Assembly: GCF_039543505.1 (NCBI RefSeq)
Contig: NZ_BAABJW010000002.1
Coordinates: 1-64,000 of the forward strand
Reading direction: 5' to 3'
Length of the DNA stretch: 64,000 nucleotides
Source of the DNA: Litoribaculum gwangyangense
Lineage (GTDB): Bacteria > Bacteroidota > Bacteroidia > Flavobacteriales > Flavobacteriaceae
A program made the translations under genes and the position numbers. Below the pieces are notes generated by a model. It was not told where the DNA came from, searched no databases, and saw only the letters and a program-made list of their open reading frames with translations. Below are positions 1 through 8,494 of this stretch, piece after piece; the first letter of the stretch is position 1; each line of letters begins with the position of its first letter.

Positions 1-140
1 CGGTCTTTAACTTTAAAAGTAAATGTTAGTTCCTTTTTTAAAGCTAAATACTTCTCAGCTTTTTCCTCATTTGGATTTTGGGAGTAAATAAATTGTGATA
101 GTAATAAAAGAATAATACTTGCTAAAGTAATTTTTTTCAT
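1..140 (-). CDS. Exported protein, N-terminal fragment (cut by window edge)
   Basis: The reading frame starts at an ATG at 140 and runs off the left edge, giving 46 residues. The N-terminus is a typical signal peptide: lysines after Met, a hydrophobic stretch rich in Ile and Leu, then a small-residue cleavage region ending in YSQN. After it comes a charged segment (EEKAEKYLALKKELTFTFKV). Only this part is visible, so no family can be assigned. The charged start of the mature part would fit the propeptide of a secreted enzyme, but that is a guess. Confidence 0.6.
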   Translation of the reverse strand, partial: MKKITLASIILLLLSQFIYSQNPNEEKAEKYLALKKELTFTFKVKD

Positions 141-551
141 CAGATTTGGGATTTCATGAATTTATGGGGCTAATATAGAATAATATTTAATAAAACTCTA
201 TGAAATGCAAAAAAATACGATGAATAACATTATATTTTTAGTTAATTTTTTATATGTAACTAAAAATCAATTATTTATATAAATTAGCATCATTATCAAG
301 AAAATGGGGTTTAATTATACATTTAAAGTTATGTGGTTTTGATTAGATATGCCCAAGGTAAATTACATTAGCAATCTACAGATTGACTTTAGTTTAGGTA
401 TATTTTTTTTTCTTATTCTTTTGAAACCTTTAGATTTTTATTGTTTCACTCGACTTAAATTGTATTTTTATAATATTATTTAAAAGGATTATCTTTAGGT
501 TTAAATTATACCAATTGGATTATTTTTTTGTAAAAAACTCATTTTTAATAA
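141..551. other. AT-rich intergenic stretch without a recognisable gene
   Basis: These 411 bases separate the divergent exported protein and the sigma-factor pseudogene. I see no convincing reading frame on either strand. Apart from a short inverted repeat CAATC-TACA-GATTG near 373-386 there is no clear structure. It probably contains the promoters of the two flanking genes. Confidence 0.5.
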
Positions 552-926
552 ATGAAAAACAATCCTAATGAATTATTACTTTTTAATGCCTTCAAAGAAG
601 GTAACCAAAAGGCTTTTGAGTTTTTTTTTAATAAGTATCATGATTACATCTTAGGATTTTGTATCCAATTTATTTAAGATAAGCCTGAAGCCAAGGGTAT
701 TACTCAAGAAGCTTTTTTAAACCTTTGGCAGAATAAAAATGGAATTGATAAAATAAATGGTATCGAATCTTTCTTATATACTTGCGCAAAATCTAGATGC
801 TTAAATGTTATATGAAATAATAAAGTTAAAGAGCGATACAAAAGTAAAATTCTAAATGAACAAGAGCGTATTCTAGATTATGAAATAATTAATTATACAT
901 TTTCAAAAAAAAGCCTCAGTTCATGA
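552..926 (+). pseudogene. ECF-type RNA polymerase sigma factor pseudogene
   Basis: Starting at ATG 552 the frame reads as the N-terminal half of a Bacteroidota extracytoplasmic-function sigma-70 factor. It has a region-2 pattern (AFKEGNQKAFEFFFNKY, then ITQEAFLNLW) and the typical ESFLYTCAKSRCLN segment. The frame is broken by TAA at 675-677 and TGA at 813-815 but otherwise stays in phase until TGA at 924-926. Both stops look like simple transitions (CAA to TAA, TGG to TGA). The region-4 helix-turn-helix expected in an intact protein of about 190 residues is missing. The gene is therefore dead by point mutation and truncation. A terminator hairpin follows directly. Confidence 0.8.
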
Positions 927-936
927 GGTTTTTTTA
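905..936 (+). terminator. Rho-independent terminator after the sigma pseudogene
   Basis: An inverted repeat AAAAAAGCCTCA / TGAGGTTTTTTT with the 5-base loop GTTCA is flanked by A and T runs, so it can act in both directions. It overlaps the end of the pseudogene frame. Confidence 0.65.
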
Positions 937-945
937 TGGTATAAA

Positions 946-1020
946 GAAAAAATTATCAGTGAAGATTTTCAAAAGTAGGCGACTAGCAATGAATCATGTA
1001 TTAAATTATACACGGTGTTC
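946..1020 (+). repeat. Array repeat copy R1 (right half only)
   Basis: The stretch holds the right-hand half of the intergenic element found throughout 38-63 kb: the end of the inner hairpin (GATTTTC), AAAGTAGGCGACTAGCAATGA, then AAATTATACACGGTGTTC. It ends 8 bases 3' of the stop codon of the minus-strand DUF6090 gene. The left half is missing; the sigma-factor remnant and its terminator stand in its place. Confidence 0.7.
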
Positions 1021-1028
1021 TACTTTCT

Positions 1029-1778
1029 TTATTCTACTTTGGTAATTTCTTGATTTATTAATTCAATAATTTTCTGATATTCATTTTTAACTTTTTCACC
1101 TTCTTCAAAAACACCTATTCTATAAAGACTAAGTATTGCTAAATGTTCAGTAAATATTCTATTATTAATCATTTTTTGAAAGAGTTCATGATGCAACATA
1201 CTTTCTTCAGAACTACGATTTTTATAAAGTCGAAGTGGGTTATAAGGCATTTCTTTTACAATAAATGGTATAAAATAATTTGTACCATAGTTTCTTACTA
1301 AATTTTCATCATCAATATAATCTACAACGATATCTTGAATTTCTGCAATTTTGTATTTAAGCAACTCATTTGATATTAACTCTATTTGTCCAGAATTTAT
1401 TAGTGAATTATATATACCTCTTGATGGATCAAAATTGTAATTATAAATTGTCTTGAAAAATAAGCTATCAAGTGTTTCAATTGTGTAATTTTTATTTTTT
1501 GCATTTATAAGTTTTTGCGTAGCATCTTCATTATCTACATGATGGTTATATATGCTGTCAAATGTTATTACGTTTTTTTTAAATTCTAATTTTAGAGCTA
1601 TTAATTGCTTTAATTCTTGGCTTTTTTCTTTTTTATGTTCATTCCAGTTATTTATTTGAAGAGCTATTAAAATACCAATTACCACAAGAATAATCTCTCC
1701 AATAGCATATTTTAGGTACTTTCCAGTTTTGTTTTTCTCCATAAGGTCGAATCTTATTTTACGAAAAAATTTTATCAT
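1029..1778 (-). CDS. DUF6090 family membrane-anchored protein
   Basis: This 249-residue protein begins with a basic amphipathic segment (MIKFFRKIRFDLMEKNKTGK), followed by one transmembrane helix around residues 26-44 (AIGEIILVVIGILIALQI) and the family hallmark NNWNE. The remaining 200 residues are charged, mainly helical and presumably extracytoplasmic. I recognise the family as DUF6090, whose function is unknown. It is one of seven paralogues in the window and lies apart from the other six, beyond the conserved core. Its N-terminal module matches those at 61426 and 62385. A half copy of the array repeat follows its stop codon. No leader ORF precedes it. Confidence 0.8.
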   Translation of the reverse strand: MIKFFRKIRFDLMEKNKTGKYLKYAIGEIILVVIGILIALQINNWNEHKKEKSQELKQLIALKLEFKKNVITFDSIYNHHVDNEDATQKLINAKNKNYTIETLDSLFFKTIYNYNFDPSRGIYNSLINSGQIELISNELLKYKIAEIQDIVVDYIDDENLVRNYGTNYFIPFIVKEMPYNPLRLYKNRSSEESMLHHELFQKMINNRIFTEHLAILSLYRIGVFEEGEKVKNEYQKIIELINQEITKVE

Positions 1779-1959
1779 TTAGTTGATAATTTATTTTAAT
1801 TAAACCAAAAGTAAATTCCAAGCGTGTTTCAGAAATTAGAAAGAAAAGATAATAAATTATCTGACAAAATATAGTGAATGGACTATGGTTATAATCTCTA
1901 GTTTTTAAATTAACCATTAATCATGTAAATGAGGTACTAATTGTAGAATTTGTTTTTAA

Positions 1960-1992
1960 AATAAAAAACGGTTTAGAGTGAACTAAACCGTT
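1960..1992 (-). terminator. Terminator downstream of tRNA-Met
   Basis: On the minus strand a perfect 10-bp stem (AACGGTTTAG / CTAAACCGTT, six-base loop) is followed by TTTTTAT. It lies about 24 bases after the 3' end of the tRNA gene and most likely ends its transcript. Confidence 0.8.
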
Positions 1993-2015
1993 AATTTTGA
2001 AATGATTCTGATTTG

Positions 2016-2089
2016 TAGCGAGAGGGGGGCACGATCCCCCGACCTCCGGGTTATGAATCCGACGCTCTAACCAGCTGAGCTACCTCGCC
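2016..2089 (-). tRNA. tRNA-Met (anticodon CAT)
   Basis: The reverse strand folds as a 74-nt tRNA. It has acceptor stem GGCGAGG / TCTCGCT with two G-T pairs, a D arm containing AGCTCAGCTGGTTAGAGC, an anticodon arm GTCGG-ATTCATA-ACCC with anticodon CAT, and a T arm with a GGGGG/CCCCC stem. The T loop reads ATCGTGC rather than TTCRANY, a variant I believe is normal for tRNA-Met in this phylum. CCA is not encoded. Elongator and initiator forms were not distinguished rigorously; the paired first base of the acceptor stem suggests an elongator. Confidence 0.93.
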
Positions 2090-2102
2090 TAATTTAAGGC
2101 TG

Positions 2103-2133
2103 CAAATATAAAAACAATATTATTGTAAGCAAA
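2103..2133 (-). promoter_or_regulatory. Bacteroidota-type promoter of tRNA-Met
   Basis: Read on the minus strand, a TTTG box (2130-2133) is followed after exactly 19 bases by TATATTTG (2103-2110), which fits the Bacteroidota consensus TTTG-N19-TAnnTTTG. It sits 13 bases upstream of the tRNA 5' end. Confidence 0.75.
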
Positions 2134-2219
2134 CAGAACTTCGGGAAAATATTATCAAAAATAGTTGTTATACTTATCAATTTATGTATATATTGGCAAT
2201 ATAAATTTTAAAAGTACTT

Positions 2220-2612
2220 ATGGACGATAAAGTTAAATTTGATATTGAATTCCCAATACACGCCTCTCCGCAATTATTATATCAATATATATCAACACCG
2301 TCTGGTTTATCTGAATGGTTTTCAGATAATGTAAATTCCCGTGGAGAATTATTTACTTTTATTTGGGATGATAGTCAAGAAAAAGCAAAATTATTAAACA
2401 AAAAAAGTGGCGAACGTGTTAAATTTCGTTGGCTTGAAGATGAAGAAGATGGTCAATCATGTTATTTTGAAATTAAGATACAAGTAGATGAAATAACCAA
2501 AGATGTATCATTAATAGTAACAGATTTTGCCGAGGAGGATGAAATTGATGAGGCCAAAATGCTTTGGGAAAATCAAATTTCAAGTTTAAAACAAGTGTTG
2601 GGTTCTGCCTAA
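2220..2612 (+). CDS. START-like domain protein (SRPBCC superfamily)
   Basis: This 130-residue acidic protein has the helix-grip pattern of small START/AHSA1-like proteins: an N-terminal strand ending in FPIHASPQLLYQYISTPSG, the hallmark LSEWFSDNV, central strands with FIWDDSQEKAK and VKFRWLE, and a C-terminal helix (MLWENQISSLKQVLGSA). The family is widespread in Bacteroidota and has no assigned ligand. There is no signal peptide, so it is cytoplasmic. It precedes the class IV aminotransferase by 56 bases on the same strand and may share its transcript. Confidence 0.85.
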   Translation: MDDKVKFDIEFPIHASPQLLYQYISTPSGLSEWFSDNVNSRGELFTFIWDDSQEKAKLLNKKSGERVKFRWLEDEEDGQSCYFEIKIQVDEITKDVSLIVTDFAEEDEIDEAKMLWENQISSLKQVLGSA

Positions 2613-2668
2613 TTATAATTTATATTTAAAGTATATTTGTCCCGCTTTTAATAATTGCGGGATTTTTT

Positions 2669-3511
2669 ATGATTAATTTTAACGGAACCCTTATTGAGGG
2701 AAATAACATATTATCCATACAAAATAGAGGATATGCTTATGGCGACGCTCTTTTTGAAACCATAAGAACCAGCTATGGTAAAATTTTGTTCTGGGAAGAC
2801 CACTATTTCAGGTTAATGGCTTCCATGAGAATTATGCGTATGGAGATACCTATGAATTTCACAATGGAGTTTTTAGAAGAACAAATTCAAAAAGTATTGG
2901 ATGCCAATCAAGTATCTAAATCATCTGCACGTATTAAGCTCATGGTTCATAGAAATGAGGGTGGTTTATATACCCCCGAAACCAATGATATTTCATATGT
3001 GATTTCAATTAAACCAATTCAAGATGATTTCTATATTTTGAATGATGCTTTCTACGAGGTTGATTTGTTTAAAGATCATTACATGTCTCCTAGTTTACTT
3101 TCTACTTTAAAAACGAACAATAAAGCCATAAATGTTCTAGGAAGTATTTATGCAAAGGAAAATAGTTTAGATAATTGTCTGCTTTTAAACACCAACAAAA
3201 GTATAGTTGAAGCTCTTAACGGAAATATTTTTTTAGTTAAAGCGAATACTATCAAAACACCACCAATTTCTGATGGTTGTTTAAAAGGCATTATGCGAAC
3301 TCAAATTATCAATATTATAAAGGCATTACCAGATTATGAGTTAATTGAGGAAACTATTTCTCCTTTCGAACTTCAAAAGGCAGATGAACTGTTCATAACA
3401 AATGTCATCACCGGAATACAACCTATAACTAAGTATAGAAAAAAAGCGTATTCAAATGAAGTTTCAAAAATGTTGCTTCAAAAATTGAATGTTAAGATAA
3501 GAATTGGTTAG
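2669..3511 (+). CDS. Class IV aminotransferase (PLP-dependent)
   Basis: This 280-residue protein has the fold-type IV PLP enzyme pattern. The N-terminal motif is GYAYGDALFETIRT, the probable Schiff-base lysine is Lys148 (STLKTNNKAINVL), and the cofactor-phosphate region is SIVEALNGNIFLVK followed by GCLKGIMR. Family members are branched-chain aminotransferases, D-amino acid transaminases or 4-amino-4-deoxychorismate lyase (PabC). The length and the residues after the lysine do not decide between them, and no folate or branched-chain genes are adjacent. The 3' end overlaps that of the convergent YqgE gene by 4 bases. Confidence 0.85.
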   Translation: MINFNGTLIEGNNILSIQNRGYAYGDALFETIRTSYGKILFWEDHYFRLMASMRIMRMEIPMNFTMEFLEEQIQKVLDANQVSKSSARIKLMVHRNEGGLYTPETNDISYVISIKPIQDDFYILNDAFYEVDLFKDHYMSPSLLSTLKTNNKAINVLGSIYAKENSLDNCLLLNTNKSIVEALNGNIFLVKANTIKTPPISDGCLKGIMRTQIINIIKALPDYELIEETISPFELQKADELFITNVITGIQPITKYRKKAYSNEVSKMLLQKLNVKIRIG

Positions 3512-4068
3512 TTATAGCTCGGATTTTCCGGGGCATTAGACCAAATACTGTACTCGCCTCCAAATTCAAGCATTTTTTCTTTCCAAAAAGATTCATAGTC
3601 CTTTTCTATAATATTCTTTTTATAGATGTTTTCAGTAACTACCCATGAGCTTGCTTTTAATTCATTTTCCAATTGGTTAGCATCCCAACCTGAATATCCA
3701 AGAAAAAACCGAATATCATTTTCTTGTATAGTATTATTTTTAATGAGTTCAGCAACTTTAGAGAAATCACCACCCCAATAAATACCTAACGATATTTCTA
3801 TACTATCTGGAATTAACTGTGGTATTTTATGAATAAAGTATAAATTGTCTTGTTCAACAGGACCTCCGTTATAAACTTTAAACGAGGCTTCCACTTCGGG
3901 TATTAAATCATTAATAGTATAATCTAAAGGTTTGTTAAGAATAAAGCCAATAGATCCTTCTTGAGAGTGGTCTGCTAATAAAACGATAGAACGGTTGAAA
4001 GAAACATCACCAATAATAGCAGGTTTAGCGATTAATAAATCTCCTTTTTTGGGTTTGGTTGTAACCAT
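3508..4068 (-). CDS. yqgE: YqgE/AlgH family protein
   Basis: The 186-residue protein matches the YqgE/AlgH (UPF0301) family. It has the N-terminal KKGDLLIAKPAIIGDVSFNR, then SIGFILNKPLDYTINDLI, the GGPVEQDNL motif and a C-terminal LGYSGWDANQLENEL. The molecular function is unknown. It is cytoplasmic with no signal peptide. It is convergent with the aminotransferase and downstream of HU, from which a strong terminator separates it. Confidence 0.92.
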   Translation of the reverse strand: MVTTKPKKGDLLIAKPAIIGDVSFNRSIVLLADHSQEGSIGFILNKPLDYTINDLIPEVEASFKVYNGGPVEQDNLYFIHKIPQLIPDSIEISLGIYWGGDFSKVAELIKNNTIQENDIRFFLGYSGWDANQLENELKASSWVVTENIYKKNIIEKDYESFWKEKMLEFGGEYSIWSNAPENPSYN

Positions 4069-4136
4069 GTTTTGAGGTATTAACGACTAAATCTAACATT
4101 AATTTATCAAAAATGCAACTGTTTTGTGATTAACAT

Positions 4137-4172
4137 AAAAAAAATGCCTTCATGTTTTGAAGGCATTTTCTA
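4137..4172 (-). terminator. Terminator of the HU gene
   Basis: A 12-bp perfect stem AAAATGCCTTCA (4141-4152) / TGAAGGCATTTT (4158-4169) with loop TGTTT lies 20 bases after the HU stop codon. It is rich in T on the minus strand. Confidence 0.85.
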
Positions 4173-4191
4173 TGTTATTTAAAAAAAATAA

Positions 4192-4464
4192 TTAGTTCAC
4201 TGCATTAGCTAAATCAGATCCAGCTTTAAACTTAACAACTTTTTTTGCCTTAATTTTGATAGTTTGTCCGGTTTGTGGGTTTCTTCCTTCTCTTGCAGCT
4301 CTTTTAGAAACTGACCAAGAACCAAAACCTACTAAAGAAACTCTGTTTCCTTTTTGTAAAGCTCCTTCAATTTCGATTAATGCACACTCTAAAGCTTTTT
4401 TTGCAGCCGCTTTAGTAATTCCTGCATGTTCTGCCATTGCGTCGATTAAATCTGTTTTGTTCAT
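4192..4464 (-). CDS. HU family DNA-binding protein
   Basis: This 90-residue histone-like protein has the full HU pattern: an N-terminal helical dimerisation part (MNKTDLIDAMAEHAGITKAA), GFGSW, and the flexible DNA-binding arm with the signature GRNPQTGQTIKIKA, ending in the KFKAGSDLANAV helix. It bends and compacts DNA as a dimer. A canonical promoter lies upstream and a terminator downstream, so it is a single-gene unit. The short frame on the opposite strand is a shadow. Confidence 0.97.
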   Translation of the reverse strand: MNKTDLIDAMAEHAGITKAAAKKALECALIEIEGALQKGNRVSLVGFGSWSVSKRAAREGRNPQTGQTIKIKAKKVVKFKAGSDLANAVN

Positions 4465-4520
4465 AATATAAAAATTTAATTATTAATAAAATTGGTTAAA
4501 CATTTTTGTTAAATCCTCTA

Positions 4521-4551
4521 CAAATTTATACGGATTATGCAACCACGCAAG
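4521..4551 (-). promoter_or_regulatory. Promoter of the HU gene
   Basis: On the minus strand CTTG (4548-4551) is followed after 19 bases by TAAATTTG (4521-4528), a near-consensus Bacteroidota promoter. It lies 57 bases upstream of the HU start codon. Confidence 0.65.
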
Positions 4552-4654
4552 TAATATCAAGGGAAATGCAGGGTTTTGTTGATAACTTAATATTTTTGTT
4601 AATAAAGACAATGCATTTCATCGATTTTTTTAAAATATCAATGATAATAAGGGT

Positions 4655-5605
4655 TTACAGCATTTTGGCATTCGCTTCAAAAGAATATCCATTTAGTAAA
4701 GATTTTACATCCATGCTTCGTTTGCCAGGGAGTTTTATTTCTTTAATAATGATGTAACCATTTTTTACTGCAACTTTTAAATCTTTTTTTGTGGAAGTGA
4801 TAGTGCCTATTTCTAAGTTATGATTCGCAAACTCCTTTTCAACCTCATAAAGTTTTGTATCTAAAGATTGATCACCATTAATTAAAGTGCACCAAGCCGC
4901 TGGATGTGGGCTCAAACCTCTTACTTTGTTGTATATCTTTTCTAAAGAATCATTCCAATCAATTTTGCAATTGTCCTTATCAAGTTTATAGGCTGTTTTT
5001 ATATTCTTGGTATCTCTTTGTGGAATGGTTTTTACGTTACCTTTTTCAATTAAAGCCACCGTTTTTAAAACTAAATCACTGCCTAAGGTCATGAGCTTGT
5101 CATGTAAACTACCAGCATTTTCGTTGGGATCTATATCTAAAGCTTCTTGAAGAATCATATCCCCGGTATCAATTTTATCATCAATAAAAAAAGTGGATAC
5201 TCCAGTTTTGGTTTCACCATTTATAATTGCCCAATTTATGGGTGCAGCACCACGGTAATTTGGTAATAACGACGCATGTAAATTAAAGGTGCCGTATTCT
5301 GGCATTTGCCATACAACCTGTGGCAGCATTCTAAAAGCAACCACAATTTGAAGGTTTGAATTAAGTGATTTTAGCTCATTTAAAAAAGTTTCATCCTTTA
5401 AATTGGTAGGTTGTAAAACATGTAATCCTTGAGATTTTGCATAAAATTTTACAGCACTTTCTTGAAGTTTTTGTCCACGACCAGCTGGTTTATCTGGTGC
5501 TGTAATAACCCCAACGATGTTATAATTATTTTCTACTAAAGTTTTTAAGGTAGCCACCGCAAAATCAGGTGTTCCCATAAAAACGATTCTTAATTTTCTA
5601 CTCAT
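4655..5605 (-). CDS. fmt: Methionyl-tRNA formyltransferase
   Basis: The 316-residue enzyme formylates initiator Met-tRNA using 10-formyl-tetrahydrofolate. The N-terminal Rossmann-like domain starts IVFMGTPDFAVATLK. The catalytic part contains NLHASLLPNYRGAAPINWAI followed by FIDDKIDTGDMI, and the C-terminal OB-like domain holds VRGLSPHPAAWC. Length matches the family. Its start codon overlaps the recQ stop (ATGA), so the two are translationally coupled. The formyl donor could come from the fhs product encoded 5 kb away. Confidence 0.97.
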   Translation of the reverse strand: MSRKLRIVFMGTPDFAVATLKTLVENNYNIVGVITAPDKPAGRGQKLQESAVKFYAKSQGLHVLQPTNLKDETFLNELKSLNSNLQIVVAFRMLPQVVWQMPEYGTFNLHASLLPNYRGAAPINWAIINGETKTGVSTFFIDDKIDTGDMILQEALDIDPNENAGSLHDKLMTLGSDLVLKTVALIEKGNVKTIPQRDTKNIKTAYKLDKDNCKIDWNDSLEKIYNKVRGLSPHPAAWCTLINGDQSLDTKLYEVEKEFANHNLEIGTITSTKKDLKVAVKNGYIIIKEIKLPGKRSMDVKSLLNGYSFEANAKML

Positions 5606-7506
5606 AAATGACTTAATTTATAGGTGTTTGTTGGTGTTATGCTTATAATATCATGTTCTAAAAGAAGTTTTAAAACGGCTTTTAATTCGGTTTCAGAGCA
5701 ATTTAATTGCAAAATCATGTCTCTGGAAGATTGGTTTCCGTTTTCCAATAATTCTATTACCTGATTTCTTATGGTTTTAATATCTTTTAGTTTTTCAGGT
5801 TTTTTTGAATGTATACAAACCGAACAAATACCACAAGGTTTAATGTCGGTTTCACCAAAATAGGCGAGAAGTTGCATGCTTTTGCAAACCGAATCATTAT
5901 CAACATAATCAAGCATTGCTTTAACTTGATATTGTTTCAGTTTGTTTTGTTGTTCAATTATGGTAGCTATTCTATTGATGGTTTTTTCATCTTCCCTAGG
6001 CTCAATAAACGTGACTTGAGCATCTGTTTTGGCAAGATTTAGAGTTATTATGGCATCTTTTTCCAATTGTTGTAAGGTGCTTATTAGTTTACTTTCAGTG
6101 ACTGAAGCCTTTTCAGAAATTTTACCTAAATCAACTTTTGTAGTATGGTCGAAAATACCACCATATAGTCGTAAAATAGATTTTACAATGATGCCAGATT
6201 CTTGATGTGTTTCTAAATAATGAAAAAGAGCGGAATTGGATATAATAAATTGAACGGTTACTTTATTTTTGAACTGTTTTGATAAGGTTATGATACTATT
6301 TCTATCCAGCAATAATAAGGCATTATAACATAAAATGGAACCAAAATCATAAGTTTTGCAAAAGATATTAAAATTAAAATCAAAGGTTTGGTATTCGCCC
6401 TCCCCATAAGATATTTGAAAATAATTACAGAGTTTTCGGTAAACTTGTTTTACAAAATCAACGGTTGGAAGTACGTTTAAAAATTGGTTTTTAACCAGAA
6501 CTTCGTCACTGTTATTTTTTAAAATAACGGCAAATGCTTTTTCCCCATTTCGACCAACACGCCCAGCTTCTTGAAAATAACTTTCAATACTTTCAGGTAA
6601 ATTGATATGAATAACGGTTTTCACATCGGGTTTATCAATACCCATCCCAAAAGCATTGGTAGCCACTATTACCTGTTTCTGATTATTGATCCAAGCATTC
6701 ATATTCGCTTCTTTTTCTGGATTTGAAAGTCCACCATGATAGAATGTCGCTGATATTTTTTTTGTTTTTAAAAATTTGCTTACCTCCAAAGTTAATTTTC
6801 GGTTTCTTACATAAACAATAGAAGGGGCTTTGTGTTTTTTTAAAATAGTTTCTAGCCTATAATATTTATCATGTTCATGAAATACCATATATGCCAAATT
6901 AGGTCTTGAAAAAGATTGCTTAAATATTTTAGGTTGTATAAAATCGAGTTCTTTTAAAATATCATTTACCACTTTTGGTTTAGCTGAAGCGGTTAGAGCA
7001 ACTACATTGATAGATGGTTGTAGTTGCCTAAGTAAGGTGATGTTTTTATAAGCAGGTCTAAAATCACTTCCCCATTGTGAAATACAATGCGCTTCATCAA
7101 CAGCAATTAAATTAACATTCATTTGTTTGATTCGGTCTTGAACCAATTCTTGCTGTAAGCGTTCTGGCGAGAGGTATAAAAATTTATAATTTCCGTAGAT
7201 GCAATTATCTAAAAGGGTGTCTAATTGGTGGTAGCTGATGCCACTAGTAATTGCCATAGCTTTAATGCCTTTATCTTGTAATTGTGATACTTGGTCTTTC
7301 ATCAAAGCAATTAAAGGTGAAATAACAATGCAAATACCTTCTTTAACCAATGCTGGAATTTGAAAACATAACGATTTTCCACCACCCGTTGGCAGTAACA
7401 CAAAAGTATCCTCACCAGCAATAACAGCATTAATTATGGCTTCTTGTTCTGGTCTAAATTTAGTAAAGTTCCAATACCGCTCTAATATGTTTATGGGCTG
7501 TTCCAT
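5602..7506 (-). CDS. recQ: ATP-dependent DNA helicase RecQ
   Basis: The 634-residue superfamily 2 helicase has a Walker A motif LPTGGGKSLCFQIPAL near residue 38, the DEAH box VDEAHCISQWG, motif III ALTASA, and motif VI ESYFQEAGRVGRNG. The C-terminal region contains the RecQ zinc site (CGICSVCIHSK, with an upstream Cys in VCKSM). I see no obvious HRDC domain; the last 60 residues form a small helical domain. It unwinds DNA 3' to 5' in recombination and repair. It follows the AAA NTPase without a gap (TAAATG) and overlaps fmt. Confidence 0.95.
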   Translation of the reverse strand: MEQPINILERYWNFTKFRPEQEAIINAVIAGEDTFVLLPTGGGKSLCFQIPALVKEGICIVISPLIALMKDQVSQLQDKGIKAMAITSGISYHQLDTLLDNCIYGNYKFLYLSPERLQQELVQDRIKQMNVNLIAVDEAHCISQWGSDFRPAYKNITLLRQLQPSINVVALTASAKPKVVNDILKELDFIQPKIFKQSFSRPNLAYMVFHEHDKYYRLETILKKHKAPSIVYVRNRKLTLEVSKFLKTKKISATFYHGGLSNPEKEANMNAWINNQKQVIVATNAFGMGIDKPDVKTVIHINLPESIESYFQEAGRVGRNGEKAFAVILKNNSDEVLVKNQFLNVLPTVDFVKQVYRKLCNYFQISYGEGEYQTFDFNFNIFCKTYDFGSILCYNALLLLDRNSIITLSKQFKNKVTVQFIISNSALFHYLETHQESGIIVKSILRLYGGIFDHTTKVDLGKISEKASVTESKLISTLQQLEKDAIITLNLAKTDAQVTFIEPREDEKTINRIATIIEQQNKLKQYQVKAMLDYVDNDSVCKSMQLLAYFGETDIKPCGICSVCIHSKKPEKLKDIKTIRNQVIELLENGNQSSRDMILQLNCSETELKAVLKLLLEHDIISITPTNTYKLSHL

Positions 7507-8055
7507 TTACACTCCCAATACTTTTAGAATGAAATCTGTTCGTTTTTCAACCGTGTTAAAGGGCACATCTATTAGGGTGTAATTGTAGTTTTTATAAGTG
7601 TTTACCAAATTATCATGAATTTCCAATGCTTGTTCAAAACTTTCATAACGTTCGTTGTCACTAGTATAAATAGCTTCCCATGGTTTTAAAATAAAAACGG
7701 CATCATAAATGGCAACATGGCAGGCATCAACAAAAGTTTTAGGGTATGTATTTCCTATAAAATCCATATAGGCCAACACATCTGGGATACCTCTATCAAA
7801 AAAAACGATTTCATCGCTCAACATTTCGGCATCCAGAAATTGTTTTTTTCTTCCATTTAAGAGTAGTTCACTAAATAATAAGGGGTTGGTTAAAAATAAT
7901 TGGTCAATACCTTTTTTTTTTGCCTCTAACGTTACTTGACGCGAAATTTCTTCCAAACAAGTAAACCCTCTTTGGTTTAAATCATGGATTATAGTAGATT
8001 TCCCTGTTCCAGGTCCACCTGTTATAACAATTTTTTTTGTGCTCAATGCCGCCAT
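7507..8055 (-). CDS. AAA family NTPase/kinase-like protein (AAA_28 type)
   Basis: The 182-residue P-loop protein has Walker A GGPGTGKSTI at residues 13-22, then LNQRGFTCLEEISRQVT, and a Walker B-like segment IVFFDRGIPDVLAYM. The pattern matches the small bacterial AAA_28 NTPases often annotated simply as ATPases, and the DRG motif resembles nucleoside/nucleotide kinases. The substrate is unknown. It heads the recQ-fmt operon with no gap between its stop codon and the recQ start, which hints at a link to nucleic-acid metabolism. Confidence 0.85.
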   Translation of the reverse strand: MAALSTKKIVITGGPGTGKSTIIHDLNQRGFTCLEEISRQVTLEAKKKGIDQLFLTNPLLFSELLLNGRKKQFLDAEMLSDEIVFFDRGIPDVLAYMDFIGNTYPKTFVDACHVAIYDAVFILKPWEAIYTSDNERYESFEQALEIHDNLVNTYKNYNYTLIDVPFNTVEKRTDFILKVLGV

Positions 8056-8109
8056 ATTAGGTGTAAAAATCGGAATTTAACTGCTATAAAAAAAATAGAA
8101 ACAAAACTC

Positions 8110-8117
8110 TATATTTG
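8110..8117 (+). promoter_or_regulatory. -7 promoter box of the DUF493 gene
   Basis: TATATTTG fits the Bacteroidota -7 consensus TAnnTTTG and lies 17 bases before the start codon. No good TTTG box is visible at the matching -33 position. Confidence 0.45.
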
Positions 8118-8134
8118 CATTAGATAAAAACATT

Positions 8135-8428
8135 ATGAGTACAACTTCAAATTCAGACGAATTTTACGAAAAATTAAAAGGACAATTGCACGAAACCAAC
8201 AGTTGGCCAGCAGAATATTTATACAAGTTTATTGTGAAATCTGATGCTGTTAAAATAGCAAAATTAGAAGTTATTTTTGATAACATGGGAGCTGTTATTA
8301 GTACTGTTGAATCTAAAAACGGAAAATATACCAGTGTCTCGGTAAATTTGTTGATGCGAAATCCTGACTCTGTGATTCAAAAATATCAAGAAGTTGCAGA
8401 AAAAATAGAAGGCGTCATTAGTCTTTAG
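8135..8428 (+). CDS. DUF493 family protein (YbeD-like)
   Basis: The 97-residue protein fits the DUF493 family of small ACT-like alpha/beta proteins, with WPAEYLYKFIVKSD near the N-terminus, a central SKNGKYTSVSVNLLM strand pair, and C-terminal SVIQKYQEVAEKIEGVISL. No biochemical function is established. It is divergent from the AAA NTPase and lies 66 bases upstream of the DUF4290-murA pair on the same strand. Confidence 0.85.
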   Translation: MSTTSNSDEFYEKLKGQLHETNSWPAEYLYKFIVKSDAVKIAKLEVIFDNMGAVISTVESKNGKYTSVSVNLLMRNPDSVIQKYQEVAEKIEGVISL

Positions 8429-8494
8429 TTTTTTTTTGTATTTTGCGCAAGCATAAATACTACATGCAAAACATTTAACTCTACACATTTAATT

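Noticed and set aside
373..386. Short inverted repeat as regulatory site
   Set aside because: A 5-bp stem with a 4-base loop in very AT-rich DNA is expected by chance.
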